NCBI RefSeq assembly: GCF_000724545.1
Contig: NZ_JHBV01000043.1
Coordinates: forward strand, 1 to 64,000
DNA from: Aureispira sp. CCB-QB1
Lineage (GTDB): Bacteria > Bacteroidota > Bacteroidia > Chitinophagales > Saprospiraceae
DNA: 64,000 nucleotides
Direction: 5' to 3'
The position numbers and the translations under genes are program-made. Positions within the stretch are counted from its first letter, which is position 1. The number at the start of each line of letters is the position of its first letter. Positions 42,814 through 51,584 of the stretch are shown in pieces. The notes beneath the pieces were generated by a model. That model ran no database searches. It was not told the origin of the DNA and saw only the letters and a program-made list of their open reading frames with translations.

Positions 42814-43803
42814 CTATAGAACTAATTCTACATAAATTGGATAATGATCAGCTCCAACAGAGGGTAGAGCCTCTAGGTTTTTTAGCCTAAATTCTTTGGT
42901 TACAAAAATATGATCTAGAGGCCACCGCATCAAAAAATTATGCGCGTTAAAGCTATTGCAAAACCCCCTACCTACTCGAACATCAAAAAGTAAATTTTCG
43001 GTATGAGTCAAATAATCGGTATAAGACCAAACCACATCATTGATGTCTCCTGCAAGAATGCTAGGAAGCGCATTATTTTTTACTTTCTTTCCTAGTAATT
43101 GCAACTCAGCCTCTCTTTGCCCTTCGTTGTCTGGTATATCGTCAAAATATTGGGGAGGAGGAGGATGTGTTCCGTAAAAACAAAATTTTCGATTAGGGAG
43201 CGAAACAATGCTTTCAAAGGAAGGAACTTTTTTATTATGTAGATAATGAACAGTAGTTGTTATAGGGTATTTGCTGTATAAAATCATTCCATAAGAGACC
43301 TCATTGATTGCTTTTTGATTATATGAATACTGTTGTTCGACCGAAACCAACTGCTCGTTCCACCAATTATCAGTTTCCATTAACAATACCAAATCTGGGC
43401 GTTTGTCACGAAGTAAATCAATTACAGGTTGAGCCTCTTTATTAGACATTTTTACATTTAATAATAAAATGCTAAATTGATTGTTTGGTGAAATATTGTT
43501 TGGAGCGGCAGGCACGGTTACTGCAACCAAAGGAGTGTAATTAATTAGGTAATGCCCTTGAATAGCCATACTAGCTAAAAGACTAACGGCTAATAAACCA
43601 TCATACCACCGCCAAGTTTTGATGGTAGGCAAAAATAAGGAGAAAAGAATAAAAGAAGCAAGGAAAAACTGAATGCGGGGAAAGTCCAATATTTTTAAAA
43701 AACGACTTTCTGTATTGATAAAAATGGACAAAATGGCACATCCCAATAAAAAGAGTACCGTGACAAGGAATAAGAAATAGATTATTTTTCGAAGCTTTTT
43801 CAT
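42814..43803 (-). CDS. membrane-anchored endonuclease/exonuclease/phosphatase family protein
   Basis: A 329-residue protein with about three N-terminal membrane segments (to ~residue 90) and a C-terminal EEP domain (~105-329). The catalytic signature is visible as DLVLLMET near residue 137, GTHPPPP, ILAGDINDVVWS (Asp-x-Asn) and the final SVGADHYPIYVEL with its catalytic His. The domain faces the periplasm or extracellular side if the topology is as predicted. It could act as a nuclease or a phosphodiesterase on lipids; the substrate cannot be read. Confidence 0.88.
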   Translation of the reverse strand: MKKLRKIIYFLFLVTVLFLLGCAILSIFINTESRFLKILDFPRIQFFLASFILFSLFLPTIKTWRWYDGLLAVSLLASMAIQGHYLINYTPLVAVTVPAAPNNISPNNQFSILLLNVKMSNKEAQPVIDLLRDKRPDLVLLMETDNWWNEQLVSVEQQYSYNQKAINEVSYGMILYSKYPITTTVHYLHNKKVPSFESIVSLPNRKFCFYGTHPPPPQYFDDIPDNEGQREAELQLLGKKVKNNALPSILAGDINDVVWSYTDYLTHTENLLFDVRVGRGFCNSFNAHNFLMRWPLDHIFVTKEFRLKNLEALPSVGADHYPIYVELVL

Positions 43804-44230
43804 TGAGTTATGAATTTTACGTTATGTTGAAATTATTTCCTCCAGCCGTTCGTTCAAACTGCATGGTAGCTATAGCCTAATTACTATTCCTTATTTTTTT
43901 GTCAAAAAGCACTATGATAGCTTTTTTTATTCTAGTACAGGAAATCTGATTTTTATTTGCATCGTTTCCATTTCTAGCAGCGTAGCTAACTACTATTTTA
44001 CATTACTCCCTTATAAATCAACGGAGTATTATTTTAAACAGCCTCTAAAAAATTAACAAATGAGATTGAATTTTGTTCCTAGATGGTACACGAAGTAGCA
44101 TCGCAGATAAAATCGCACTGTTTGGCTATACCTTTGGTACACTGTACTGCTACTAGGTCGATCTGATACAAAAAAAAGAGCTACCCCAAAAAAAGAGGTA
44201 GCTCCCTATACTATTAGTTATGAGCAGAAT
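43804..44230. other. intergenic region with repeat fragments
   Basis: Contains a short form of the GTAGCAGCG repeat (43976-43994, AGCAGCGTAGCTAACTA), an outer-arm end of the nested repeat family (TCAACGGAGTA, 44018-44028) and, at 44178-44204, the susD terminator. No gene is supported. Confidence 0.5.
44178..44204 (-). terminator. intrinsic terminator of the susC-susD operon
   Basis: Stem GAGCTACC / GGTAGCTC (44178-44185, 44197-44204); on the minus strand it is followed by TTTTTTTT (complement of 44170-44177), 27 bp past the susD-like stop. Confidence 0.82.
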
Positions 44231-45553
44231 TTAGTTCATATCCCACCATACTTTGTCAAATAGAGTTACCCCTACAGGACAATTTGAATTATAGTTAACC
44301 TCATCATTAGGGTAAGGCAATCTAACAGGAATTTGAGAACCAGAATTTGGAGTCAAACTAGGGATACCTGTTCTTCTCCAATCATTGAATACTTCTACAT
44401 CTGTATACAATGCGATGTATTTTTGCGTCATAATTTCGTTCATACTAAGTGTAGCTTGACCAGGATCAACGGCACCTTGAGCCACATAAGCAGGATAGTC
44501 TCCACTAACACCCAATTCCGCAAAAGAACTAGAAATACCATCCAAGTAAGCTTGATGCGTTGCCGCAGTAGCACCTTCAGTTTTCATTCTACACTCTGCC
44601 TCTATAAACTTCAACTCTGTATACGTCATTAGAGGTTGAGCTTGATCTGGTACAAATATAGGATGAGGTACAGTTAGTGGCGCACCCAAAATCTTCCCTC
44701 TAACAGTGTCATTCAAAGAATTCATTAAACTAACATAGTTGGCTCCAACAGCAATATCATTTCTTTCATTGTTGTATTGAAACCATGGTGCATTAGCCGT
44801 TGCTGCCGTACCAAATTTTAAGTCAGCATCATCTTCCCATGAAGAAAAACCATTGGTTAAAGCCGTTAGTGCTTTGGTGTAATTACTTTGATCAACTAAC
44901 CCCAAGTGCAAATGAGCTCTAGCTTTTAGCGAATAAGCAAATTTAGTCCAAAGAGAAATATCTCCACCATATATAACATCGTCTGGTCCAGGTACAAGTC
45001 CATTGTTGGTAGCTGCGAAGTTAGTGATACTTTCGTCCAAAAGATTTTGAATGCTAGTATAAATACTTTCTTGGCTATCAAACGTTGGTTGTAAGTTTTC
45101 ACGTCCTTGTAATGCTTGGCTATAAGGAACGTCGCCGAATAAATCGGTTGTCAACATGATTGTGTAGGCTTCTAAGACTTGAGCTATTCCAGTATAATGT
45201 GGATTTCCATTAGCACTAATCTTTAATTGGTTGATCTCTTGTAAGATACCAGAGTAAAGATTTTGACTCCAAAGTGCATCAACATCTGTTGGTTGGAGCC
45301 CATAGTTTTGGATGACAGAAAATTGGCGAGTAACCCCGTCAACATGCTGTGTGAAGATTGAACTAAATCTTGACGCATCTCCACCTACCACATATGCCAA
45401 TCTCAATTGAGCAGCAGGAAGGATTACAGGGGGAGTGACGCTAGAGGGGCTATCTGGATCTACGTTGGTATCTCCAAAATACTGCTCACACGAGCTAAAT
45501 CCAACTAGGATAAGCATCAAGATGATCAGATGAAATGATTTTATACGAATCAT
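44231..45553 (-). CDS. SusD/RagB-like outer-membrane nutrient-binding lipoprotein (SusD-like 2)
   Basis: A 440-residue surface lipoprotein that binds the nutrient for its TonB partner. Signal peptide with lipobox GFSSC (Cys22), then EQYFGDTNVDPDSPSSV and the SusD-like-2 family segments (AQLRLAYVVGG, FTQHVDGVTRQF, YTIMLTTDLFGDVPYSQALQG). Helical TPR-like regions fill the rest, ending WWDMN. The upstream susC-like gene is its importer. The substrate is unknown; no glycoside hydrolase is near to suggest a polysaccharide, so a peptide or other glycan is possible. Confidence 0.92.
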   Translation of the reverse strand: MIRIKSFHLIILMLILVGFSSCEQYFGDTNVDPDSPSSVTPPVILPAAQLRLAYVVGGDASRFSSIFTQHVDGVTRQFSVIQNYGLQPTDVDALWSQNLYSGILQEINQLKISANGNPHYTGIAQVLEAYTIMLTTDLFGDVPYSQALQGRENLQPTFDSQESIYTSIQNLLDESITNFAATNNGLVPGPDDVIYGGDISLWTKFAYSLKARAHLHLGLVDQSNYTKALTALTNGFSSWEDDADLKFGTAATANAPWFQYNNERNDIAVGANYVSLMNSLNDTVRGKILGAPLTVPHPIFVPDQAQPLMTYTELKFIEAECRMKTEGATAATHQAYLDGISSSFAELGVSGDYPAYVAQGAVDPGQATLSMNEIMTQKYIALYTDVEVFNDWRRTGIPSLTPNSGSQIPVRLPYPNDEVNYNSNCPVGVTLFDKVWWDMN

Positions 45554-45605
45554 AATTTTTTATTTTGATAACATGCTCTTATTTGTTCTTAATGGAAAAG
45601 AACAA

Positions 45606-45630
45606 CATAGCAGCAACATATGCTGCTATG
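45606..45630. other. perfect hairpin between susC and susD
   Basis: A 10-bp stem CATAGCAGCA / TGCTGCTATG with loop ACATA, in the 103-bp gap between the susC and susD coding regions. Such intercistronic hairpins may reduce read-through or protect the upstream message. The minus strand continues TTGTTCTTTT, a weak U-rich stretch. Confidence 0.6.
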
Positions 45631-45656
45631 CTTGCATGATAGATTATGGTTACAAA

Positions 45657-48600
45657 TTAGAATTTAACATTTAGACTAAGTGCAAAACTACGCGTGTTAG
45701 GCATTTGGAAATAATCCAAACCTTGTCCATTACTAGATGAACCTACCAAGCTTGTTTCTGGGTCAATTCCTTCATAAGGTGTAATCAAGAATAAGTTACG
45801 ACCAACAAATGAAATGGTAATTCCAGTAAATGGCGTTTTGCTAAGTAATTTAGAACTCAAGGTATAACTTAAGCTCAATTGACGTAATCTAAACCAAGAA
45901 GTCTCTTGAACGAAATGTTCTGCAACAGAGCCAAATCCTCCACCATTTCCTGTGTACCAATTTTCATCTCTCAAAACAGGTTTAGTATTGGTAGAACCAT
46001 CTTGTGTAACGCCTTCAAAAACATAGTTAGGAGCATCACCAGGCATGTCTCTGTTTTCTGTCAATTTGCTCATACCAAAATAAGTCAAGGCACCTTGGGT
46101 TCCATTCCACATTTGACCACCTTGTTTCCAATCTAAAAGAAAAGATAAAGAAAGTCCTTTGTATGATAAGGTATTGTTAATACCCAACAAGAAGTCAGGA
46201 TTAGGATTACCAATTGGACGCTCAAGTGGATCAACTAGTGGATAACCACTTGCGCTGTCAATAACCATTTGACCATTAGGGTTGTATGGCTTGTCTACGT
46301 TAAAGATTGGATTGCCATTAGCATCTGTATCGTTAACACGCATAAAGGCACCACCATAAATTTGACCATACTCTTGACCAACAACATTGTAAATACTAGA
46401 ACCCGTAAAACCATCTAGGTATTGTCTTTCAACACCATCAGCTAGGGCATCTACTACTGTTTTCCAGTGTGTGAAGTTGATACCAATATCCCATCTAAAG
46501 TCTTTTGTTTTTACAGGAGTAGCATTTAAGACGATATCAACACCATTGGTGCTCAAAGAACCACTGTTCAAAACTGCTCTTTGGAAACCAGAAGTAGCCG
46601 CAATTGGCACGACTAAAATTTGGTTAGCAGATTGACGATAGTAATAAGTAGCATCTAAATTTAAACGCCCTTTGAAGAATCTTAAATCTGCTCCTACCTC
46701 GTAATCTGTCGTTCTAGATGGTTTGAGGTTTGGATTGCCCAAAACAGCATCGTAGATATACGCAGCTTGCCCATTGAATGGGAATAAAATACCATCTGTC
46801 CAACCATCGTTAAGTGCATTAATTGTTCCTGGCTCAGGATTGGTAAAGTTGGTTCCTGTCAAATATGCTGTAGGGGCTCCACCACCTACTTGAGCAAAGG
46901 AGAAACGAACCTTGCCGAAAGATAAGATATCATTGTCAGGTAATAATTCTGTAAATACAAAACTTAAAGAAGCTGAAGGGTAGAAGACAGAAAGATCTCC
47001 CGCTTTAAATTTCTTGGTAGGAGCAATTAGAGTTGACAACCAATCGTTTCTTGCTGTTAAGGATAAGTACAACATGTTTTTGAACCCATACTCTACACTT
47101 GCAAACAAAGAGTAGGTCTTTGTCCTTGTTAGATCAGTAATAGATGTAACCGAACCTGTATTACTCAAGTGCATAAATCCAGGGAAGCTTAACCCATCAC
47201 CTTGGGTTAATTGTTGGTTGAGGCGAGTTGTAAAAAATTCTGTACCAATGTTATAGCTAAGGCTATGGTCGTCGCCAAAGTACTTGCTACCCAAAACATT
47301 TACAAAAGCATTGATATTGTGGTAAGTATATTGATCTTCGATTACTTGACCATTAGGAAGTGTTCTGGAACCAATTTCAAACGATTGTTTTCTGGTATCG
47401 GAATAAAAATCCGTACCAATTTTAGTACTTAATGTCAACCACTTTGTAAATTCATACGAAGCGTTCAGGTTACCAATGAAACGATTAACACGATCTACAA
47501 AAGGACTATTGTTTACAACCCAGTAAGGATTATCATACCCACCACCACCACGGTAGTTTCTTTGAGTTTTATCAGAAGAAAAGTAATAAGAACTAGAATT
47601 GTTTACAGGATCAGCTAAACCATTAGCATTGTCAAATGTAGAAGGTGTACGCAACAAACCTAACATAATACCAGAAGTATTAGAGCCTTGTTGAATTCTA
47701 TTTCCTCCTGAATTAACATAGTTGATGCTAGTTCCAATTTTCATTTTATTATCCAAGAAATTAGCCTGAGAGTTTAGACCAACATTGATTCTTTCAAATG
47801 TATTGTTAGGAATAATACCATCTTGCTTTAGATGACTGAATGAAAAACGGTATGTGGCGACAGTACCTCCACCAGAAACAGACAAGGCATTTTTCCAAGC
47901 GTGACCCAATTGGAAAAAGCTATTTAGATTGTCGTAAGGAGTTACTTTTTGACCTGCATTAGGATCGCTTTGACCTACAATTTTACCATTTTTGTCGTAT
48001 TGATAGGTAGCATCTCCATCCCAATAAAGTGTATCAATTAGTGGTCCCCAGCTTGTTGGCCAACCTGTTTCAGGACCTCTATATTCTGGAGTTACATCAT
48101 CAGCACTAAACCAACTTGTTCCTTGTGCATATTTGTTTTGTAACTCAGGTAATTTGTTTACTTGAGAAAGTGTGTAAGTGGAGGTATAATCTACAGAAAT
48201 ACCATTTTTAGTTTTTCCGCCTTTACCTTTCTTAGTTGTAATAACCAATACTCCACGAGCCCCTTCAGCACCGTAAAGAGCAGATGCGGCAGCACCTTTT
48301 AGGACAACAACGGATTCAATGTCGTTTGGATTGATATCAATACCACGGTTAGAGTAGGCAACACCAGCCAAAGAACGCTCTGTTGTTAACTCTTCGTTGT
48401 TGATACGAACACCATCAACAACAATTAATGCTTCATTATTACCATTCAAAGAGGTAGGTCCTCTAAGTACAACTCTTGAAGAAGCACCCGCAGCACCAGA
48501 AGCACTTGTAACTTGTAAACCTGCTACTTTTCCATTCAGTGCATCTACAAAGTTGGCAGTGTTGGATTTTGCGACTTCTTCACCATCCACTTCTTGGATG

Positions 48601-48953
48601 GCATAACCTAAAGCTTTTTCAGAGCGTTTAACACCCAAAGCTGTTACGACTACTTTTTCTAAATCTACTCCTTCTAATAGAGTAACATTGATAGTAGTTC
48701 CTGTAATTTCTACTTCTTGTGTAGCATACCCAATGTAGCTAAATAAAAGGGTTGTAGCATCCTCTGGTACCTCAATAGAATAATTTCCATCAATATCTGT
48801 AATAGTACCAGATGCCGAGCCTTTCATTAAGACGGTTGCGCCAATGATTGCATCGCCATTCTCATCCGTTACGGCACCAGAAATTGTTTTCTGGGCATAA
48901 ACGGTCCCTATAGAGAAGACTAGCAACACTAGCATCGTGTTGAATAGTTTCAT
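45657..48953 (-). CDS. SusC/RagA-type TonB-linked outer-membrane protein
   Basis: A 1098-residue TonB-dependent transporter of the SusC family. Signal peptide to about residue 20 (TVYAQ); carboxypeptidase-like domain ~22-105 (TISGAVTDENGDAIIGATVLMKG); plug domain ~115-240 with DALNGKVAGLQVTSASG, VVLRGPTSLNG, VVDGVRINN and LKGAAASALYGAEGARGVLVITTKKGK. The large barrel ends ALSLNVKF. It is co-directional with, and upstream of, the SusD-like gene, as in all such operons. Operator-like direct/inverted repeats precede it. Substrate unknown. Confidence 0.95.
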   Translation of the reverse strand: MKLFNTMLVLLVFSIGTVYAQKTISGAVTDENGDAIIGATVLMKGSASGTITDIDGNYSIEVPEDATTLLFSYIGYATQEVEITGTTINVTLLEGVDLEKVVVTALGVKRSEKALGYAIQEVDGEEVAKSNTANFVDALNGKVAGLQVTSASGAAGASSRVVLRGPTSLNGNNEALIVVDGVRINNEELTTERSLAGVAYSNRGIDINPNDIESVVVLKGAAASALYGAEGARGVLVITTKKGKGGKTKNGISVDYTSTYTLSQVNKLPELQNKYAQGTSWFSADDVTPEYRGPETGWPTSWGPLIDTLYWDGDATYQYDKNGKIVGQSDPNAGQKVTPYDNLNSFFQLGHAWKNALSVSGGGTVATYRFSFSHLKQDGIIPNNTFERINVGLNSQANFLDNKMKIGTSINYVNSGGNRIQQGSNTSGIMLGLLRTPSTFDNANGLADPVNNSSSYYFSSDKTQRNYRGGGGYDNPYWVVNNSPFVDRVNRFIGNLNASYEFTKWLTLSTKIGTDFYSDTRKQSFEIGSRTLPNGQVIEDQYTYHNINAFVNVLGSKYFGDDHSLSYNIGTEFFTTRLNQQLTQGDGLSFPGFMHLSNTGSVTSITDLTRTKTYSLFASVEYGFKNMLYLSLTARNDWLSTLIAPTKKFKAGDLSVFYPSASLSFVFTELLPDNDILSFGKVRFSFAQVGGGAPTAYLTGTNFTNPEPGTINALNDGWTDGILFPFNGQAAYIYDAVLGNPNLKPSRTTDYEVGADLRFFKGRLNLDATYYYRQSANQILVVPIAATSGFQRAVLNSGSLSTNGVDIVLNATPVKTKDFRWDIGINFTHWKTVVDALADGVERQYLDGFTGSSIYNVVGQEYGQIYGGAFMRVNDTDANGNPIFNVDKPYNPNGQMVIDSASGYPLVDPLERPIGNPNPDFLLGINNTLSYKGLSLSFLLDWKQGGQMWNGTQGALTYFGMSKLTENRDMPGDAPNYVFEGVTQDGSTNTKPVLRDENWYTGNGGGFGSVAEHFVQETSWFRLRQLSLSYTLSSKLLSKTPFTGITISFVGRNLFLITPYEGIDPETSLVGSSSNGQGLDYFQMPNTRSFALSLNVKF

Positions 48954-49030
48954 AAAAAACCTTTTGTTTTTTGAGTTTAAATAAAAATAGTTTGCGTGTC
49001 TAATGTACTTATAAAAGTTAGGAAAATAAC

Positions 49031-49068
49031 AGTTTGTTAAATTTTTTTTAACAAAATAGTTTGTTAAA
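49031..49068. promoter_or_regulatory. candidate operator upstream of susC
   Basis: AGTTTGTTAAA at 49031-49041 and 49058-49068 in direct repeat, and the inverted TTTAACAAAAT at 49048-49057. The cluster lies 78-115 bp upstream of the susC start. A dimeric regulator could bind it, but none is encoded nearby. Confidence 0.35.
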
Positions 49069-49354
49069 GTTGTATTTTTGATTAATTGTTTAATATTTCA
49101 ATCTTTTGATTATTAGATTATTATAGTTAGTTTTTATCTATTATTTGTAATTGCACACTTTTTTCATAAAAAAAGTATTCTAAGCTTTTAACAAAGTTTT
49201 AAATGAAAAAAAGTGGTTAACCGTTAGGTTAAAAACTATAAAAACAAAGAAATTCAAAATGTTATTTGGTCGTGTTTTTGTGACAGGCAAAAAAAGGTTT
49301 TTTAGAGGAAATGCTTTTCTAATGTTAAATTAATGTAAATAGAATAATAAAAAA

Positions 49355-49379
49355 AAGCTACCTCTACTAGAGATAGCTT
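49355..49379 (-). terminator. intrinsic terminator of the deoxynucleoside kinase gene
   Basis: Stem AAGCTACCTCT / GAGATAGCTT (49355-49365, 49370-49379; one G-U pair in the minus-strand RNA); the minus strand continues into a T-tract. It is 55 bp past the kinase stop. Confidence 0.78.
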
Positions 49380-49433
49380 ATGATTCTGTATTATACTTAA
49401 AAAGTGTGTTAAGTCTCCACGAAATTAAGCGTG

Positions 49434-50060
49434 TTAAAGTCCTTCTAAGTTTAATTGTTTTGAAACTTCGTCAACAACAAATTGTCTGTGTTCTGCATTG
49501 TTTTTGTAGTCTAATTCATTAACATCCAAGACAAGTAATTTGCCTTCTTCGTAGTTGTTAATCCAATCTTCATACTTGTCATTGAGCGATTTTAAATAAT
49601 TTAAACTCATTGTAGATTCGTAATCGCGTCCTCTTTTCTGAATGTGATTCACTAGGGTAGGAACACTGGCTTTTAGATAAATAAGCAAATCTGGAGCATT
49701 GACTTGTGAGCTCATTAATTTGAATAAATCAAAGTAATTGTGAAAGTCGCGAGTAGCCATCAAGCCCATTTTATGCAAGTTGGGCGCAAAAATGTGTGCA
49801 TCTTCGTAGATAGAGCGATCTTGGATAACAGTTTTGTTACCTCTTTGAATTTCAACAATTTGTCGGTACCGATTGTTTAAGAAGTAGATTTGCAAATTAA
49901 AAGACCAACGACTCATATCATTATAAAAATCCTCCAAATAAGGATTGTCGTCTGTTGATTCATAATTTACTTCCCATCCATAATGGTTGCTTAATAATTC
50001 ACAAAGTGTTGTTTTTCCAGCGCCAATATTTCCTGCAATTGCAATGTGTTTTGGTTTCAT
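49434..50060 (-). CDS. deoxynucleoside kinase
   Basis: Phosphorylates a deoxynucleoside (probably dA, dC or dG) in the salvage of DNA precursors. The 208-residue protein has the P-loop GNIGAGKTT (10-18), the ERS-like QDRSIYEDAHIF motif and the late RxRDYE region (KRGRDYESTMSLNYL), all family hallmarks of the dNK/dGK group. Single gene with a terminator. The exact nucleoside cannot be read from sequence. Confidence 0.93.
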   Translation of the reverse strand: MKPKHIAIAGNIGAGKTTLCELLSNHYGWEVNYESTDDNPYLEDFYNDMSRWSFNLQIYFLNNRYRQIVEIQRGNKTVIQDRSIYEDAHIFAPNLHKMGLMATRDFHNYFDLFKLMSSQVNAPDLLIYLKASVPTLVNHIQKRGRDYESTMSLNYLKSLNDKYEDWINNYEEGKLLVLDVNELDYKNNAEHRQFVVDEVSKQLNLEGL

Positions 50061-50473
50061 CGTCTTATTTACTGTCAGTGTTTAAATGATTATTTACTTT
50101 GATATAATACCATATTGAAAACAGTTTAGTTTTTGTCCTGATATTGCCAGGTATTAAAATTTGACAATCAGTGCCATACAAAAAGCCTAATGGTACTCTT
50201 GTTAGTGTCATGGTTTCATTCCCAAAGTATTAGGGTTAAAATAAAGTTTTTTTATAAAAGAATGGCATCCTATAGATTAATAGTTATTGATTTTTTTGTT
50301 TTTCTAAATTAGCCCAAGCTTTTTTGGAAAAAAAGCAGCTCTTAAACCAACCATTTTCTACTTTATTAACGTTTTTTGAGTTAAGTAAGCAAGGAGATGA
50401 AAGTCTCCAGTGACTTTTGTTCTCCTTGGATGTTTTTTGGGAAGAAACATCCATTTTGAGTAAGTTGGTTGGA
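50061..50473. other. intergenic region with tandem stem-loops
   Basis: No gene is supported. The half nearest lpxB has two adjacent hairpins (50390-50428 and 50428-50452) and an outer CCAACC/GGTTGG pair near 50348 and 50465, giving a structured block of ~130 bp. The other half is AT-rich and featureless. Confidence 0.45.
50390..50452. other. tandem stem-loops downstream of lpxB
   Basis: CAAGGAGATGAAAGT (50390-50404) pairs with ACTTTTGTTCTCCTTG (50413-50428), with a bulge. GGATGTTT (50428-50435) pairs with AAACATCC (50445-50452). They lie 22 bp past the lpxB stop. There is no clear T-tract on the minus strand, so simple termination is uncertain. Confidence 0.5.
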
Positions 50474-51583
50474 CTACAAACGCAAATGCTTTATCATGCT
50501 CTGGGCTGCCTTTTGGGACGCACCTTGATGACCTAATTTTTTAGATAAAAGCAGATAGTTTTCTAGCATTTCTTGCCGTTTAGGTCCAGCTATAATTTGC
50601 TGAAGTTCTATCTTTAGCTGCTGTGTAGTTAAGTCGTGTTGGATGAGTTCTGGCACGACTTTTTTTTGCATGATTAAGTTAACAATAGAGATAAAAGGAA
50701 CTTTTATAATTCGTTTGACAATAGCATATAATAAAGCACTAGCCTTGTAACAAACAATTTGAGGCACTTTGAATAGTGCTGTTTCTAACGTTGCTGTACC
50801 AGAAGTAACCAATGCAGCATGGCTGTTTTCTAGCAGGTGATAGGTCTGATTTTGCAAAAGAACTACATTGGTTTTGTGTTGAGTAAAAGGCTGATAAAAA
50901 TCGGGAGAAATACTAGGAGCGCCAGCAATGACAAATTGATAATCGGGAAAACCGTCAACAATACTTAGCATTGTTGCTAACATGGATCTAATTTCTTGTT
51001 TTCGGCTTCCTGGCAACAAAGCAATAATAGGAGCAGTTCCCAATTGGTGTTTGTCTCTAAAATCAATTTCTGTTTGATGAGCATGGATGACATCTAATAA
51101 TGGATGACCTACAAATTCAACCGAGTAGTTGTGTTTGGCATAAAAGTCTGCTTCAAAAGGAAGAATAACAAACATTTTGTCGATATAGCGCTTGATTTTT
51201 TCCACGCGTTTTTCTCTGGTGGCCCATATTTGAGGAGAGATATAGTAGAAGATTTTATACCCCTGATTTTTTGCCCATTTGGCTATTCGTAGATTAAACC
51301 CAGAATAATCAATTAAGATTAAAACATCAGGAGAAAAAGCTTGGATATCTTGGCGACAAAATTTAAAATTTCCTAAAATAGTAGGCAAGTTTTTTAATAC
51401 TTGTCCTATTCCCATAAATGCTAAGTCTTTGTAATGTTTTGCCAATACAGCCCCCGCAGCTTGCATCAAATCTCCACCCCATGCTCTAAATTCAGCAGAA
51501 GCATCGACTTCTTTTAAAGCTTTGATTAAGTTAGAGCCATGCAAATCTCCAGAAGCTTCTCCTGATATTACGTAGTATTTCAT
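50474..51583 (-). CDS. lpxB: lipid-A-disaccharide synthase
   Basis: Joins UDP-2,3-diacylglucosamine and lipid X to make the tetraacyl disaccharide of lipid A on the inner face of the membrane. The 369-residue protein begins ISGEASGDLHGSNL and has the family stretches LIDYSGFNLRIAKWAK, IFYYISPQIWATRE, VGHPLLD and LLPGSRKQEI, with a late SGTATLETAL. Full family length. It is the third gene of an operon with kynU and a DUF695-like gene, one base after the previous stop. Confidence 0.96.
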   Translation of the reverse strand: MKYYVISGEASGDLHGSNLIKALKEVDASAEFRAWGGDLMQAAGAVLAKHYKDLAFMGIGQVLKNLPTILGNFKFCRQDIQAFSPDVLILIDYSGFNLRIAKWAKNQGYKIFYYISPQIWATREKRVEKIKRYIDKMFVILPFEADFYAKHNYSVEFVGHPLLDVIHAHQTEIDFRDKHQLGTAPIIALLPGSRKQEIRSMLATMLSIVDGFPDYQFVIAGAPSISPDFYQPFTQHKTNVVLLQNQTYHLLENSHAALVTSGTATLETALFKVPQIVCYKASALLYAIVKRIIKVPFISIVNLIMQKKVVPELIQHDLTTQQLKIELQQIIAGPKRQEMLENYLLLSKKLGHQGASQKAAQSMIKHLRL

Positions 51584-51584
51584 C

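Larger units (their letters stand above)
48954..49433. other. intergenic region upstream of susC with repeated TTTGTTAAA words
   Basis: Contains the susC promoter region and the dNK terminator (49355-49379). Positions 49031-49068 carry the word AGTTTGTTAAA twice in direct orientation with an inverted TTTAACAAA between. No gene is supported. Confidence 0.5.
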
